A model generated the notes under the pieces. The model did not search any database. It was not told the origin of the DNA and saw only the letters and a list, made by a program, of their open reading frames with translations. Positions 35,833 through 45,613 of a stretch of DNA of 64,000 bases are shown here, piece by piece. Where the stretch lies: the NCBI GenBank assembly GCA_963666475.2, contig OY762821.2:372001-436000 (forward strand). Direction: 5' to 3'. This DNA comes from JBFHIZ01 sp963666475. Its GTDB lineage: Bacteria; Bacillota; Clostridia; Lachnospirales; Lachnospiraceae. Both the position numbers and the translations under genes were made by a program. Positions within the stretch are counted from its first letter, which is position 1, and the number at the start of each line of letters is the position of its first letter.

Positions 35833-37875
35833 ATGAAACGTGCGGACATAGCCGTTGGAATTTACATATTAGTAGCGTTTGGAATGCTCATTATTACTCT
35901 TCCGGCAGGTTTGCTTGACGTTTTTTTGGCGATTAATATTTCCATTGCTTTCACTGTACTTTTCACGACCATGTTTTCAAAAGAGGTCTTAGATTTATCG
36001 TTTTTCCCTACGATGTTACTGTTTACAACGATTTTTCGTATCGGATTAAATGTTGCTTCAACAAAATTGATTTTACGAGATGGAGCGGCAGGAAATGTCA
36101 TTCAGACATTTGGAAATTACGTTGGTGGGTCCGATCTGATCATTGGTGTAATTGTATTTTTAATCTTGATTATTATTCAGTTTGTAGTTATTAATAAAGG
36201 TTCCGAACGTGTTGCTGAGGTAGCTGCAAGATTTACACTGGATGCTATGCCTGGAAAGCAGATGGCTATTGATGCAGACTTAAATACAGGTGCAATCACG
36301 GATGCAGAAGCAAAGAAACAAAGACAAAAGATTCAAAATGAAGCAAGCTTTTTCGGCTCCATGGATGGTGCTGTAAAATACGTAAAAGGAGATGCGATTG
36401 CAGGAATCGTAATTACGGTAGTAAACGTAATTGGTGGGATTGCGATGGGTATGCTCAGACAGGGCTTGGACATTTCTTCGGCACTGGATCGATATGTTAT
36501 TTTATCTATCGGAGATGGTCTGGTAAGTCAGATTCCTTCCCTGTTAATTTCTTTATCGACTGGTATTTTGGTTACTAAAGGCTCGAAAGAAGCTGATTTT
36601 GGTACGACCTTGATTTCTCAATTGTTTGGGATTCCGAGAGTATTGTATTTGGTAGGCGGAACTATTGCGCTGATGGGTATCATTACTCCGCTAAATCCGT
36701 TTTTATTTATACTTCTAGGAATGTGTTTTGTTGTATCTGGAAGAGTTATGCAAGGAACCATTGAGACTTCAAAAATAGAGTCTGAAGTAGAAGAAGCGGA
36801 AGCACAGGCAGAACAAATCAGACAACCAGAAAATGTCACCAGCCTTTTACAGGTTGATCCAATTGAACTTGAGTTTGGGTATGGAATTATCCCTTTAGCA
36901 GATGTAAATCAAGGGGGAGATTTATTGGATCGTGTAGTTATGATTCGTAGACAAATCGCGTTAGAATTGGGTACAGTTGTTCCAATTATTCGTTTGAGAG
37001 ATAATATTCAATTGAATCCCAATCAATATATCATCAAAGTCAAAGGGATTCAGGTCAGTGAAGGTGAGATTCTTTTTAATCATTACATGGCAATGAATCC
37101 AGGATATGTGCAGGAAGAGATTGCTGGGATTCCTACTTTTGAACCGTCCTTTCACTTGCCTGCAACATGGATTACCGAGGGTCAGAGAGAGCGAGCGGAA
37201 AGTCTTGGTTATACAGTTGTAGATCCGCCTTCAATTATTGCTACACATTTAACTGAAATCATTCGTACCTACATTGCTGAGTTGTTAACCAGACAGGATG
37301 TACAGAATTTGGTCAACAATTTAAAAGAGACAAACCCAGCACTTATCGAAGCTTTGCTTCCAAAAGCATTATCGCTTGGTGAAGTTCAAAAAGTATTACA
37401 GAACCTTCTATCCGAGGGGATTTCTATTCGAGATTTGCTCACCATATTTGAAACACTTGCTGATTATGCTCCGACAACCAGAGATGTGGATATTTTGACA
37501 GAATATGCTAGACAGAGCCTGAAACGAACGATTTCTAGTAAATATTTCCCTGCCAATGAAACGACAAGTGTTGTGACCTTGGATCCGAAAATTGAACAAG
37601 AGATTATGGGTGCTGTAAAAAAGACAGAGCAAGGATCGTTCTTAAACTTAGATCCCGCAAGGTCGAAATCCATTATCGATGCGGTCGGTGTCGAAATCAA
37701 AAAATTAGAAAAAATGGGAAATACACCAATGATTCTAACAGCTCCAATTGTACGTGTATATTTTAGAAAGTTAACAGAAGATTATTATAAGGATTTGGTT
37801 GTGGTTTCCTATAATGAAATCGACTCAAATATTGAATTACAATCTGTAGGGATGGTGACAATTAATGATCATTAA
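35833..37875 (+). CDS. flhA: Flagellar type III export receptor FlhA
   Basis: 680 residues, standard size. About eight N-terminal membrane helices, including FRIGLNVASTKLILRDG and the conserved loop ERVAEVAARFTLDAMPGKQM (FHIPEP family signature). DGAVKYVKGDAIAGIVITVV follows. The large cytoplasmic C-terminal half (about residues 345-680) forms the nonameric ring that docks chaperone-substrate complexes. The ribosome-binding site GGAAGGAGAG precedes the ATG. Its end overlaps flhF by 11 bases. Confidence 0.98.
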   Translation: MKRADIAVGIYILVAFGMLIITLPAGLLDVFLAINISIAFTVLFTTMFSKEVLDLSFFPTMLLFTTIFRIGLNVASTKLILRDGAAGNVIQTFGNYVGGSDLIIGVIVFLILIIIQFVVINKGSERVAEVAARFTLDAMPGKQMAIDADLNTGAITDAEAKKQRQKIQNEASFFGSMDGAVKYVKGDAIAGIVITVVNVIGGIAMGMLRQGLDISSALDRYVILSIGDGLVSQIPSLLISLSTGILVTKGSKEADFGTTLISQLFGIPRVLYLVGGTIALMGIITPLNPFLFILLGMCFVVSGRVMQGTIETSKIESEVEEAEAQAEQIRQPENVTSLLQVDPIELEFGYGIIPLADVNQGGDLLDRVVMIRRQIALELGTVVPIIRLRDNIQLNPNQYIIKVKGIQVSEGEILFNHYMAMNPGYVQEEIAGIPTFEPSFHLPATWITEGQRERAESLGYTVVDPPSIIATHLTEIIRTYIAELLTRQDVQNLVNNLKETNPALIEALLPKALSLGEVQKVLQNLLSEGISIRDLLTIFETLADYAPTTRDVDILTEYARQSLKRTISSKYFPANETTSVVTLDPKIEQEIMGAVKKTEQGSFLNLDPARSKSIIDAVGVEIKKLEKMGNTPMILTAPIVRVYFRKLTEDYYKDLVVVSYNEIDSNIELQSVGMVTINDH

Positions 37876-39178
37876 GAAATTTCACGGAAAAACTGAAGAA
37901 GAAGCCATGAATCTGGCAAAAAAAGAACTTGGCGAAATGATCGTTGTCATGAATGTGAAAAACACGCATCGTAAGGGTATGTTTTCTTTTCTATTTCCTC
38001 CGGTCATTGAGGTGACCGTTGCAAAAGAGGAAGAAATGGAACTGACGCAGACGGAGAGTATTGTACCAAAAGTGCCAGAAAAATCTTCAACAATTGACAT
38101 CAAAGCAGACGAAGATACGATGCCAAGTCTGAAATTTTCGATTTTTACTCCGGATATCATTGCAAGAAGTGAGGAATCCCTAAAACAGAAACCGATAAAA
38201 AGAGAAGAGCCTGTAGTCGTAGACAAAGAAGTGGAACTGGAATCCAAAGAAGAAATTTTGAGTGCAGAGAAGCGTACACTAGAAAAACTGGATAATTTGC
38301 AAAGCCTTTTGGAAAAGCAATTGACCAAAGAGGAAAAGCATAAAGAAGAAGATTCGCAAGAGGATAAAAACGATAAGAACGTTGCATTTATGAAACTTCT
38401 TTATAACACAATGATTGAAAATGAAGTGGATGAAAAATATGCCAATATCATTGTGGAAGAGTTGGATAAATCAAAAATGAAGAACAAACCAATGGATTTT
38501 GTGTTATCCAATATTTATCAAAAATTAATTTTAAAATTTGGTGCTCCAATTGGTATTACTCCTGAAAAAAATGGAGCAAAAGTTATATTCTTTGTTGGAC
38601 CAACGGGAGTTGGAAAAACAACAACAATTGCAAAAATAGCTTCAAAATTTAGTGTAGATGAAAAGAAGAAGATTGCTTTGATCACTGCAGATACTTATCG
38701 AATTGCTGCAGCAGAACAGCTTAGGACCTATGCAAACATATTGGATGTACCATTTCGAGTGATTTACTCAAAGGAAGAGCTCTTTTCGGCGATTCAAGAC
38801 TATCAGGAATGTGATTACGTTTTGGTAGATACAGCTGGACATTCACATAAGAATGCAGAACAAAAGGACGCCATGGTTTCATTTATCCATGAACTTCCAG
38901 AAGAAAAAGAGAAAGAAGTTTTTCTGGTATTAAGTGCGACAACAAAATATCGGGATTTAATAAGTATTACCGATGCGTATTCTGAAATAACAGACTATAA
39001 ACTTATCTTTACGAAACTGGATGAAACAACGACTTTTGGAAATTTATTGAATGTGCGCTTGCATACGAATGCACCACTTTCTTATATTACTTGTGGGCAA
39101 AATGTTCCGGATGATATTGAAAACTTCAATCCACAGAAAATTGTAAAAGCGTTACTCGGCGGAAAGATGCAGTTATAG
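37865..39178 (+). CDS. flhF: Flagellar SRP-type GTPase FlhF
   Basis: 437 residues. A basic N-terminal segment (MIIKKFHGKTEEEAMNLAKK) and an acidic, Lys/Glu-rich middle (about residues 50-175) precede the NG domain. The GTP-binding loop is GPTGVGKTT (about residue 246), followed by LITADTYRIAAAEQLRTYAN and the DTAGHS motif. FlhF is related to Ffh and FtsY and marks where and how many flagella are built. It overlaps flhA by 11 bases, and flhG follows directly, its GTPase activator. Confidence 0.97.
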   Translation: MIIKKFHGKTEEEAMNLAKKELGEMIVVMNVKNTHRKGMFSFLFPPVIEVTVAKEEEMELTQTESIVPKVPEKSSTIDIKADEDTMPSLKFSIFTPDIIARSEESLKQKPIKREEPVVVDKEVELESKEEILSAEKRTLEKLDNLQSLLEKQLTKEEKHKEEDSQEDKNDKNVAFMKLLYNTMIENEVDEKYANIIVEELDKSKMKNKPMDFVLSNIYQKLILKFGAPIGITPEKNGAKVIFFVGPTGVGKTTTIAKIASKFSVDEKKKIALITADTYRIAAAEQLRTYANILDVPFRVIYSKEELFSAIQDYQECDYVLVDTAGHSHKNAEQKDAMVSFIHELPEEKEKEVFLVLSATTKYRDLISITDAYSEITDYKLIFTKLDETTTFGNLLNVRLHTNAPLSYITCGQNVPDDIENFNPQKIVKALLGGKMQL

Positions 39179-39187
39179 GAGAATGGG

Positions 39188-40072
39188 ATGGATCAGGCTG
39201 AACAATTACGAAATATTATAAAAATGAACAATCAGCCATCAAGACCCTTGGCAAGAGTCATCACTGTGACAAGTGGAAAAGGTGGCGTTGGAAAATCAAA
39301 TACGGCGATCAATTTGGCAATTCAATTTCGTAAATTAGGAAAGAAAGTAATTATATTGGATGCTGATTTTGGTCTTGCAAATATTGAAATTATGTTTGGT
39401 ACCGTTCCAAAGCATAATTTGAGTGATTTAATATACAAAGGCAAAAATATTCGTGACATTATCACTTGGGGACCGATGGAAGTGGGATTTATTTCAGGCG
39501 GTTCTGGCATTGCTGGTATGTCAAATTTAAGTCGTGAATATCTGGTTTATATTATACAGAACTTGGCGCAATTGGATGCCATTGCAGATGTAATTATTAT
39601 CGATACTGGAGCGGGAATATCGGATGCAGTACTAGAGTTTTTGGTTGCAAGTGGAGAGATTATCCTTGTAACTACTCCGGAACCAACATCCATTACCGAT
39701 TCCTATTCTTTGTTAAAAGCATTGAATAACCATCCGCGTTTTTCCAAGGATGCCTCACAGATCAAGGTGATTGCGAATAAAGTTTCAAAAGATGAAGAGG
39801 GGTTATCTTTGTATCATAAATTAAGTGCTGTCGTGTCGAGATATTTAAAATTATCGATGGATTATCTTGGACCAGTTCCTCAGGATGCGCAACTTGCGGA
39901 GGCTGTTATGCAACAAATGCCGGTTTCTCTGCACAGAGAGAATGCAAAGTCTTCGAAAGCATATGAAAAGATTGCAGAAGAACTTATGCATATGGAACTG
40001 GAAGGAAAGCTCAAAAAGAGGGGAATGGCAGCGTTTTTTTCACATATTATTTCAGGGAGAAAAATGAACTAA
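39188..40072 (+). CDS. flhG: MinD-like ATPase FlhG (YlxH)
   Basis: 294 residues. The N-terminal DQAEQLRNIIKM is the conserved helix that activates FlhF. The deviant Walker A is GKGGVGKSNTAINLA (about residues 31-45), followed by LDADFGLANIEIMFG and the IIDTGAGISDAVLEFL box. A C-terminal membrane-targeting helix is basic (KLKKRGMAAFFSH). FlhG controls flagellar number by cycling between membrane and cytoplasm and by stimulating FlhF GTP hydrolysis. Confidence 0.96.
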   Translation: MDQAEQLRNIIKMNNQPSRPLARVITVTSGKGGVGKSNTAINLAIQFRKLGKKVIILDADFGLANIEIMFGTVPKHNLSDLIYKGKNIRDIITWGPMEVGFISGGSGIAGMSNLSREYLVYIIQNLAQLDAIADVIIIDTGAGISDAVLEFLVASGEIILVTTPEPTSITDSYSLLKALNNHPRFSKDASQIKVIANKVSKDEEGLSLYHKLSAVVSRYLKLSMDYLGPVPQDAQLAEAVMQQMPVSLHRENAKSSKAYEKIAEELMHMELEGKLKKRGMAAFFSHIISGRKMN

Positions 40073-40089
40073 AGTAAGGAGATCGTGTT

Positions 40090-40818
40090 ATGTTATCCAA
40101 GTTTATCAAGCCGGGTCTGCGTGTAGATCTCGTACCGAGAGAACGTGTGAACTTTCAGGATGAAGAAATGGAGAAAAAAGTACATAGAAGTCAGATATAT
40201 GAAATCGTATCTGACGATGAGCTTGAAGTCGCTATGCCGATCGAAAAGGGTAAATTAATCTTACTGCCGGTCGACAAGGAATTTGAAGTGTTCTTTTATA
40301 CGGAAAAAGGACTATATCAGTGCTTTGCAACGGTCACAAATCGTTTTAAAAGAAACAACATTTATATGATTACATTGGAACTCGAAAGCGAGCTAAAAAA
40401 ACATCAACGAAGAGATTATTATCGTTTCAGCTGTTCTTTGGAGCTCAATGTCAGAGGATTAGAAAACACAGAAGAAGAGGCCTTATTAAATAGTGATGTC
40501 ACTCTTGTAAATGAGAGTGTGCCAATGCGAAAAGGTGTGATTGCAGATATTAGTGGTGGTGGAATGCGCTACCTTTCTACAACCGAATATAAACCAGGTA
40601 CTTATGTACTTTTAAAATGGTATTTACTCGTGAATGAAATGGCAAGAGAATTTGAGGTGATCGGAAAGATTTTATATACGCAAGCCTTGGAAAATCGAAA
40701 AGGAGTGTATGAACATCGATTACAATATGTTAAGATAGAGAAAACGACACAAGAAGAAATTATTCGATATATATTTGAAGAAGAAAGAAAAAGTAGACAA
40801 AGAGAAACGGGGCTGTGA
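40090..40818 (+). CDS. PilZ-domain, YcgR-like c-di-GMP receptor
   Basis: 242 residues: an N-terminal YcgR-N/PilZN-like beta domain (about residues 1-95) and a C-terminal PilZ domain. The PilZ c-di-GMP motif is present as QRRDYYRFSC (about residues 105-115, RxxxR) and DISGGGMR (about 152, D/NxSxxG). In Bacillus the counterpart DgrA/YcgR slows flagellar rotation through MotA when c-di-GMP is high. Position in the operon between flhG and cheB suggests the same brake role. The start is ATG after AAGGAGATCG. Confidence 0.88.
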   Translation: MLSKFIKPGLRVDLVPRERVNFQDEEMEKKVHRSQIYEIVSDDELEVAMPIEKGKLILLPVDKEFEVFFYTEKGLYQCFATVTNRFKRNNIYMITLELESELKKHQRRDYYRFSCSLELNVRGLENTEEEALLNSDVTLVNESVPMRKGVIADISGGGMRYLSTTEYKPGTYVLLKWYLLVNEMAREFEVIGKILYTQALENRKGVYEHRLQYVKIEKTTQEEIIRYIFEEERKSRQRETGL

Positions 40819-40839
40819 TTAAGTAGAAAGGGAGAGCTT

Positions 40840-41919
40840 ATGGTAAAGAAAATTCTAGTAGTGGATGACTCTGCACTCATGAGAAGGGCATTGTGTGATA
40901 TAATAAACGCAGATAGAAGATTTGAGGTGGAAGATACGGCTTCAAATGGACTGATTGCTTTGGAAAAGATTACAAGCCACCACTATGATGCGGTCGTTTT
41001 AGATGTCAATATGCCCAAAATGGATGGATTGACATTACTTGAAGAATTACAGAAAAGAAAGATATCTGTAAAAATCTTGATGGCTAGTACAGAAACAAGA
41101 GAGAACGGTCCAATTACCATGCGCGCATTAGAACTTGGAGCACTCGATTTTGTTGAAAAGCCAGGAAGCTTTTTATTAATTCAAAATCAGCAGTTCCTAA
41201 AAGACTTTATTAATGCTTTGTATGCTGTAGTGAGTAGCACACTTCCAGAAATCAAACCACTTCCAATAAAGAAACCGATTTCCCAAGAAAAGATACGTGA
41301 GATTGTTAGTCATAATGTTGGTAAAGCAGGAAAGACAATTATTGCAATTGCGAGTTCAACAGGAGGACCAAGAGCACTTCAGCAAGTGATCCCAATCTTA
41401 CCAAAGAACATTTCTGCACCAGTAGTAATTGTACAACATATGCCTGCAGGGTTTACAAAATCCTTTGCAGAACGCTTGAACTCCCTTAGTGAAGTATTTG
41501 TGAAAGAGGCAGAAGAAAACGACATCTTGGAAAATGGAAAGGTGTATGTGGCAAGAGGCGGTTCGCATCTGAACATTATTGAAAGGAACGGAGCAAGTTT
41601 TATTCATTATTCAGATGAACCATCCAGAGAAGGCGTAAAACCTTGTGCCAATTATATGTATGAATCTCTTCAAAATTCGTCTTACAAGAATTATGTTTGT
41701 GTTGTGTTGACCGGAATGGGCGCAGACGGAACAGAAGGAATTCTACATTTACATCAAAAAAAGGACATCTCCATTATTGCGCAAAATGAAGCAACTTGCA
41801 CAGTATACGGAATGCCTAGAAGTATTGTTAAAACTGGGCTTGTAGAATTGATCAAGCCAATCGAAGAAATCGCTCAGACGATAGTAGAGAAAGCAGGGGT
41901 AGAAAATTATGGATGTTAG
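40840..41919 (+). CDS. cheB: Chemotaxis methylesterase/deamidase CheB
   Basis: 359 residues. Receiver domain with phospho-acceptor Asp55 in VLDVNMPKMDG, a linker of about 30 residues, then the methylesterase. The catalytic triad candidates are Ser173 in SSTGGPRAL, His200 in VQHMPAGFTKSF and Asp296 in GMGADGTEG. CheB removes methyl groups from receptors, with activity raised by phosphorylation from CheA. A cheR partner is not in this window. The ribosome-binding site is AAGGGAGAG. Confidence 0.96.
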   Translation: MVKKILVVDDSALMRRALCDIINADRRFEVEDTASNGLIALEKITSHHYDAVVLDVNMPKMDGLTLLEELQKRKISVKILMASTETRENGPITMRALELGALDFVEKPGSFLLIQNQQFLKDFINALYAVVSSTLPEIKPLPIKKPISQEKIREIVSHNVGKAGKTIIAIASSTGGPRALQQVIPILPKNISAPVVIVQHMPAGFTKSFAERLNSLSEVFVKEAEENDILENGKVYVARGGSHLNIIERNGASFIHYSDEPSREGVKPCANYMYESLQNSSYKNYVCVVLTGMGADGTEGILHLHQKKDISIIAQNEATCTVYGMPRSIVKTGLVELIKPIEEIAQTIVEKAGVENYGC

Positions 41920-43972
41920 TCAATATCTCGAGATCTTTTTAGATGAATCAAAAGAACATTTACAAAATCTAAATACACAGATTTTAAATTTGGAACAAGA
42001 TGCGGAAGATCGCAATACCATAGATGAAATCTTTCGTGCGGCTCATTCTTTAAAAGGAATGGCTGGAACCATGGGATTCAAGAGAATGCAAGCGTTAACA
42101 CATGATATGGAAAATGTGTTTTCAGAAGTGCGTAGCGGAAATTTAAAAGTCAATGCAAATATGATTGACTTATTATTCAACTGTCTGGATGCTCTAGAAG
42201 AATATGTTGCAAATATTCAATCATCAACGGATGAAGGAACAAAAGACAATAGTGTGTTGATCAAGGCATTGAATGCAATTCTTGATGGAAAAGCTGATGA
42301 AGCAACTGCAGCACCAAGAAAAGAATCACGTGCAAAAGTAGTAGAAGAAGTTAAAATGGAAGTTGAGTCGGATAGAAAATGGTTGGACATTTCACTTTCG
42401 GATTCTCAAAAAAGTGTGTTAAGCAAAGGCAAAAAACAAGGATATAATATCATCGGAGTAACCGTATACGTACAGGATTCATGTATTTTGAAGGCTGCAC
42501 GTGCTTTTCTAGTGTTTAAAGCAATTGAAGAATATGGTGAAATTATCGTTTCTGAACCTTCCGCGCAAGATATCGAAGATGAAAAATTTGATTTGGATTT
42601 TTCTCTTTTGATTCTTACTAAAGAATCACCAAAGAAAATCGCGGATGCAGTAAAAAGTGTTTCTGAAATCAGTGATGCCAAGGCAGAATATATGGAAATT
42701 GATGACCTTCCAGAAGTCGTGGAAGATACACAAGTTCAGGTCGCTAATGTAAGTGAAGAGACCCAATCCAAAGAAGTAGATTTGGAACAAAAGAAGAAAA
42801 AAACTCCAGGAAAACCTGTTGTAAACCGTACAGTTCGTGTAGACATTGATAAGCTAGATGTATTGATGAATCTAGTTAGTGAGCTGATTATTGCGAAGAA
42901 TTCATTGGTTGTTGCAGCAGATGGTGATGGGGAGAAAAACAATGATTTTAATGAGCAAATTGGTTATTTGGAAAGTGTAACAACAAATCTTCATGAATCC
43001 GTTATGAAAGTTCGAATGGTTCCAATTGAAAGTGTTGTGAACAAATTCCCGAGAATGATTCGAGATTTATCCAAAAAGTTGAATAAACGAATGGAACTAG
43101 TCATGACAGGAGAAGAAACTGAGCTAGACCGTACCGTTGTAGATGAAATTGGTGATCCATTGATGCATCTTCTTCGTAATTCTGCTGACCATGGTTTGGA
43201 ATCGGCTGAAGTACGTAAAGCTCGTGGGAAAAATCCAGTGGGAAATATTGAACTGAACGCATATCAGGATGGTAATAATGTTGTCATTGAAGTAAAAGAC
43301 GATGGAAATGGTATCGATGTAAATATGATTCGCGAAAAAGCAATAGAACGCGGAACAATATCTGCTGAACAGGCAGATTCTATGACTGATAAAGATATCA
43401 TTGATTTATTATTCCTTCCTAGTTTTTCGACTGCAAAAGAAGTTTCTGATGTATCAGGTAGAGGCGTTGGCCTTGATGTTGTTAAATCAAAAATTGAAGC
43501 GTTAAGCGGAGATGTTGAAATTAAGACAAAATTAGGAGTTGGGTCTACATTCACTGTAAGACTACCTCTGACTCTTGCTATTATCCAGGCATTAATGGTT
43601 GTTGTTGGCGATGAAAAATACGCAATATCACTTGGTTTGATTCAGACCATTGAATCCATCAAGGAATCCGATATTAAACTTGTACAGACGAAAGAAGTAA
43701 TTAACCTTCGTGGAAGTGTGATTCCAATTATCCGTCTAAATCAGATGTTGGACATCCCTACCAGAGAAGATGCACCACAGGAATTAACCGTAGTTATTGC
43801 AAAAAAAGGAGAACGCTTAGTTGGTCTTGTAGTGGATGAACTGTTGGGTCAGCAAGAAATCGTAATTAAACCACTTGGAAAATATGTGGGCAAAACAAAA
43901 ATAATTAGTGGAGCAACTATTTTAGGAGATGGTGAAGTTGCATTAATCTTAGACGCAAGTGCTTTGATTTAG
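41909..43972 (+). CDS. cheA: Chemotaxis histidine kinase CheA
   Basis: 687 residues with all five domains. P1: phospho-acceptor His46 in RAAHSLKGMAG. P2 (about residues 155-260) docks CheY and CheB. P3 dimerisation around LDVLMNLVSELIIAKNSL. P4 kinase with the N box DPLMHLLRNSADHGLES, G1 VKDDGNGID and G2 GRGVGLDVV. P5, CheW-like (about 545-687). It overlaps cheB by 11 bases. It reads receptor arrays and phosphorylates CheY; in the Bacillus-type circuit attractants activate it. Confidence 0.98.
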   Translation: MDVSQYLEIFLDESKEHLQNLNTQILNLEQDAEDRNTIDEIFRAAHSLKGMAGTMGFKRMQALTHDMENVFSEVRSGNLKVNANMIDLLFNCLDALEEYVANIQSSTDEGTKDNSVLIKALNAILDGKADEATAAPRKESRAKVVEEVKMEVESDRKWLDISLSDSQKSVLSKGKKQGYNIIGVTVYVQDSCILKAARAFLVFKAIEEYGEIIVSEPSAQDIEDEKFDLDFSLLILTKESPKKIADAVKSVSEISDAKAEYMEIDDLPEVVEDTQVQVANVSEETQSKEVDLEQKKKKTPGKPVVNRTVRVDIDKLDVLMNLVSELIIAKNSLVVAADGDGEKNNDFNEQIGYLESVTTNLHESVMKVRMVPIESVVNKFPRMIRDLSKKLNKRMELVMTGEETELDRTVVDEIGDPLMHLLRNSADHGLESAEVRKARGKNPVGNIELNAYQDGNNVVIEVKDDGNGIDVNMIREKAIERGTISAEQADSMTDKDIIDLLFLPSFSTAKEVSDVSGRGVGLDVVKSKIEALSGDVEIKTKLGVGSTFTVRLPLTLAIIQALMVVVGDEKYAISLGLIQTIESIKESDIKLVQTKEVINLRGSVIPIIRLNQMLDIPTREDAPQELTVVIAKKGERLVGLVVDELLGQQEIVIKPLGKYVGKTKIISGATILGDGEVALILDASALI

Positions 43973-44002
43973 CGGCGACAGACAGAGTAGGAGGAATCAA
44001 AC

Positions 44003-44473
44003 ATGGAAGAATTAGTTAAAAAAAGTACAGTCACAAAATATGTTGTGATATCGATTGGAAGTGAATTCTATGGAATTGATATCAAATACGTAGATAATAT
44101 TGTTCGCATGCAGCATACCACCAGAGTTCCAAAAACACCGGAATATATTAAAGGAGTCATCAATCTACGTGGTGAGATTATTCCCGTAATGAGTGCGAGA
44201 ATAAAGATGGGATATCCAAATGATGAACAAACCAAAAATACACGTATTATTATTTTGAAGTTGAATAGAGAAGATCAGGCTTCGATTGGAATTCTTGTTG
44301 ATCAGGTGCGTGAGGTCGTAAATTTAAATGATGACCAAATAGAAAAAATTACATATGATAAGGATGAGAAAAAGCCATTTGTATTTGGAGTTGGAAAAAG
44401 AGCAGATGAGTTGATTTCTTTATTGGATGTTAATGTGTTAGTGTCTGAAGCGGAAAATATAAAAGAAAAATAG
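44003..44473 (+). CDS. cheW: Chemotaxis coupling protein CheW
   Basis: 156 residues, one CheW/SH3-like domain. Typical stretches are YVVISIGSEFYGIDIKYVDN near the start, TPEYIKGVINLRGEIIPVMS in the middle and GILVDQVREVVNLNDDQIEK after that. CheW joins receptors to CheA in the chemosensory array. The ribosome-binding site is GTAGGAGG, 30 bases after cheA. Confidence 0.97.
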   Translation: MEELVKKSTVTKYVVISIGSEFYGIDIKYVDNIVRMQHTTRVPKTPEYIKGVINLRGEIIPVMSARIKMGYPNDEQTKNTRIIILKLNREDQASIGILVDQVREVVNLNDDQIEKITYDKDEKKPFVFGVGKRADELISLLDVNVLVSEAENIKEK

Positions 44474-44483
44474 AGGAGCGAAT

Positions 44484-45098
44484 ATGTCTTTTGATAGTTT
44501 GAATTCAATTTCACAACAGTATTTTGACGTGTTAAAAGAATTAGGAAATATAGGTGCAGGAAATGCGACGACAGCTCTTGCGCAGATGTTGCAATGTAAA
44601 GTGGATATGAAAGTACCACAAGTTAAGCTATTAGAATTCAACGAAGTTGGAGCCACAATGGGTGGTGAAGAGCAAATCATGGTGGGTATCTATCTGATGG
44701 TAGAAGGGGATATCTCTGGTAGCATTATGTATCTTCAAAAAATCGAATCTGCAAAGCATCTGGTGGAAAAGCTGATGGGGGTTGAGGTATCAGAAGGTGC
44801 GGAGTTTTCAGAGATGGAGTTATCTGCTTTAAAAGAAATTGGAAATATCATTACAGCTTCTTATTTGAATTCTTTATCGACGATTACAAATATGAAAATT
44901 ATGCCATCGGTTCCGGCAATTGCAATTGATATGGCTAGTGCAATTTTGAGCGTTCCAGCCATCGAGTTTGGAGAACTTGGAGACAACATTTTGTTGATTC
45001 AGACACAATTTTCAGATGATATCGAGATTGATGGTTGGTTTGTTTTGATTCCTGATTTGGAATCATATGAAAAAATCATGAAGTCACTAGGAGTGTAA
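44484..45098 (+). CDS. cheC: CheY-P phosphatase CheC
   Basis: 204 residues, standard CheC with two E-x2-N phosphatase motifs: Glu19/Asn22 in KELGNIGAGNATTAL and Glu118/Asn121 in KEIGNIITASYLNS. Both active sites look intact. CheC dephosphorylates CheY-P and binds CheD, linking adaptation to phosphatase activity. Together with FliY there are two CheY-P phosphatases here. cheD follows after 15 bases. Confidence 0.96.
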   Translation: MSFDSLNSISQQYFDVLKELGNIGAGNATTALAQMLQCKVDMKVPQVKLLEFNEVGATMGGEEQIMVGIYLMVEGDISGSIMYLQKIESAKHLVEKLMGVEVSEGAEFSEMELSALKEIGNIITASYLNSLSTITNMKIMPSVPAIAIDMASAILSVPAIEFGELGDNILLIQTQFSDDIEIDGWFVLIPDLESYEKIMKSLGV

Positions 45099-45113
45099 AG
45101 TTGAGGAAGTTGA

Positions 45114-45599
45114 ATGAGTAAAATAATTAAAGTAGGCATGGCGGAGCTGGATATATGTAAGAGCCCGGATGGAGTTTCGACTTTGGGACTGGGGTCTTGT
45201 GTAGGAGTAGCGATCCGTGATCCGAATACAAAAATCGGAGGACTGGTGCATATCATGCTTCCGGATAGCAGCAAAATACGAAACAATGAAAACGCAGCAA
45301 AGTTTGCAGACACTGGAATAGATGCATTGGTTGATGAAATCGTAAAAAAAGGTGGAAACAGAAGCGCACTTGTCGCAAAAATTGCTGGTGGTGCGCAGAT
45401 GTTTAATTTTCAAAGTACATTACCAACCATGCGAGTGGGTGATCGAAATGTTGAAGCTTGCAAGAACAAACTTAAGCAGATCGGGATTTCGCTTCTAGCA
45501 GAGGATACTGGGGAAAATTACGGAAGAACCGTAATTTTTTATCCGGAAGATGGAAAATATGTCATTCGAGCGGTCGGAAAGCCAGAAACATTTATTTAG
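45114..45599 (+). CDS. cheD: Chemoreceptor glutamine deamidase CheD
   Basis: 161 residues. The papain-like catalytic residues appear as Cys29 in TLGLGSCVGVAI and His46 in GGLVHIMLPDS. CheD deamidates receptor glutamines to allow methylation and is controlled by binding to CheC. The cheC-cheD pair is typical for Firmicutes. The start is ATG with GAGGAAG ahead. Confidence 0.96.
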   Translation: MSKIIKVGMAELDICKSPDGVSTLGLGSCVGVAIRDPNTKIGGLVHIMLPDSSKIRNNENAAKFADTGIDALVDEIVKKGGNRSALVAKIAGGAQMFNFQSTLPTMRVGDRNVEACKNKLKQIGISLLAEDTGENYGRTVIFYPEDGKYVIRAVGKPETFI

Positions 45600-45613
45600 A
45601 AAGAAGGATCGAT

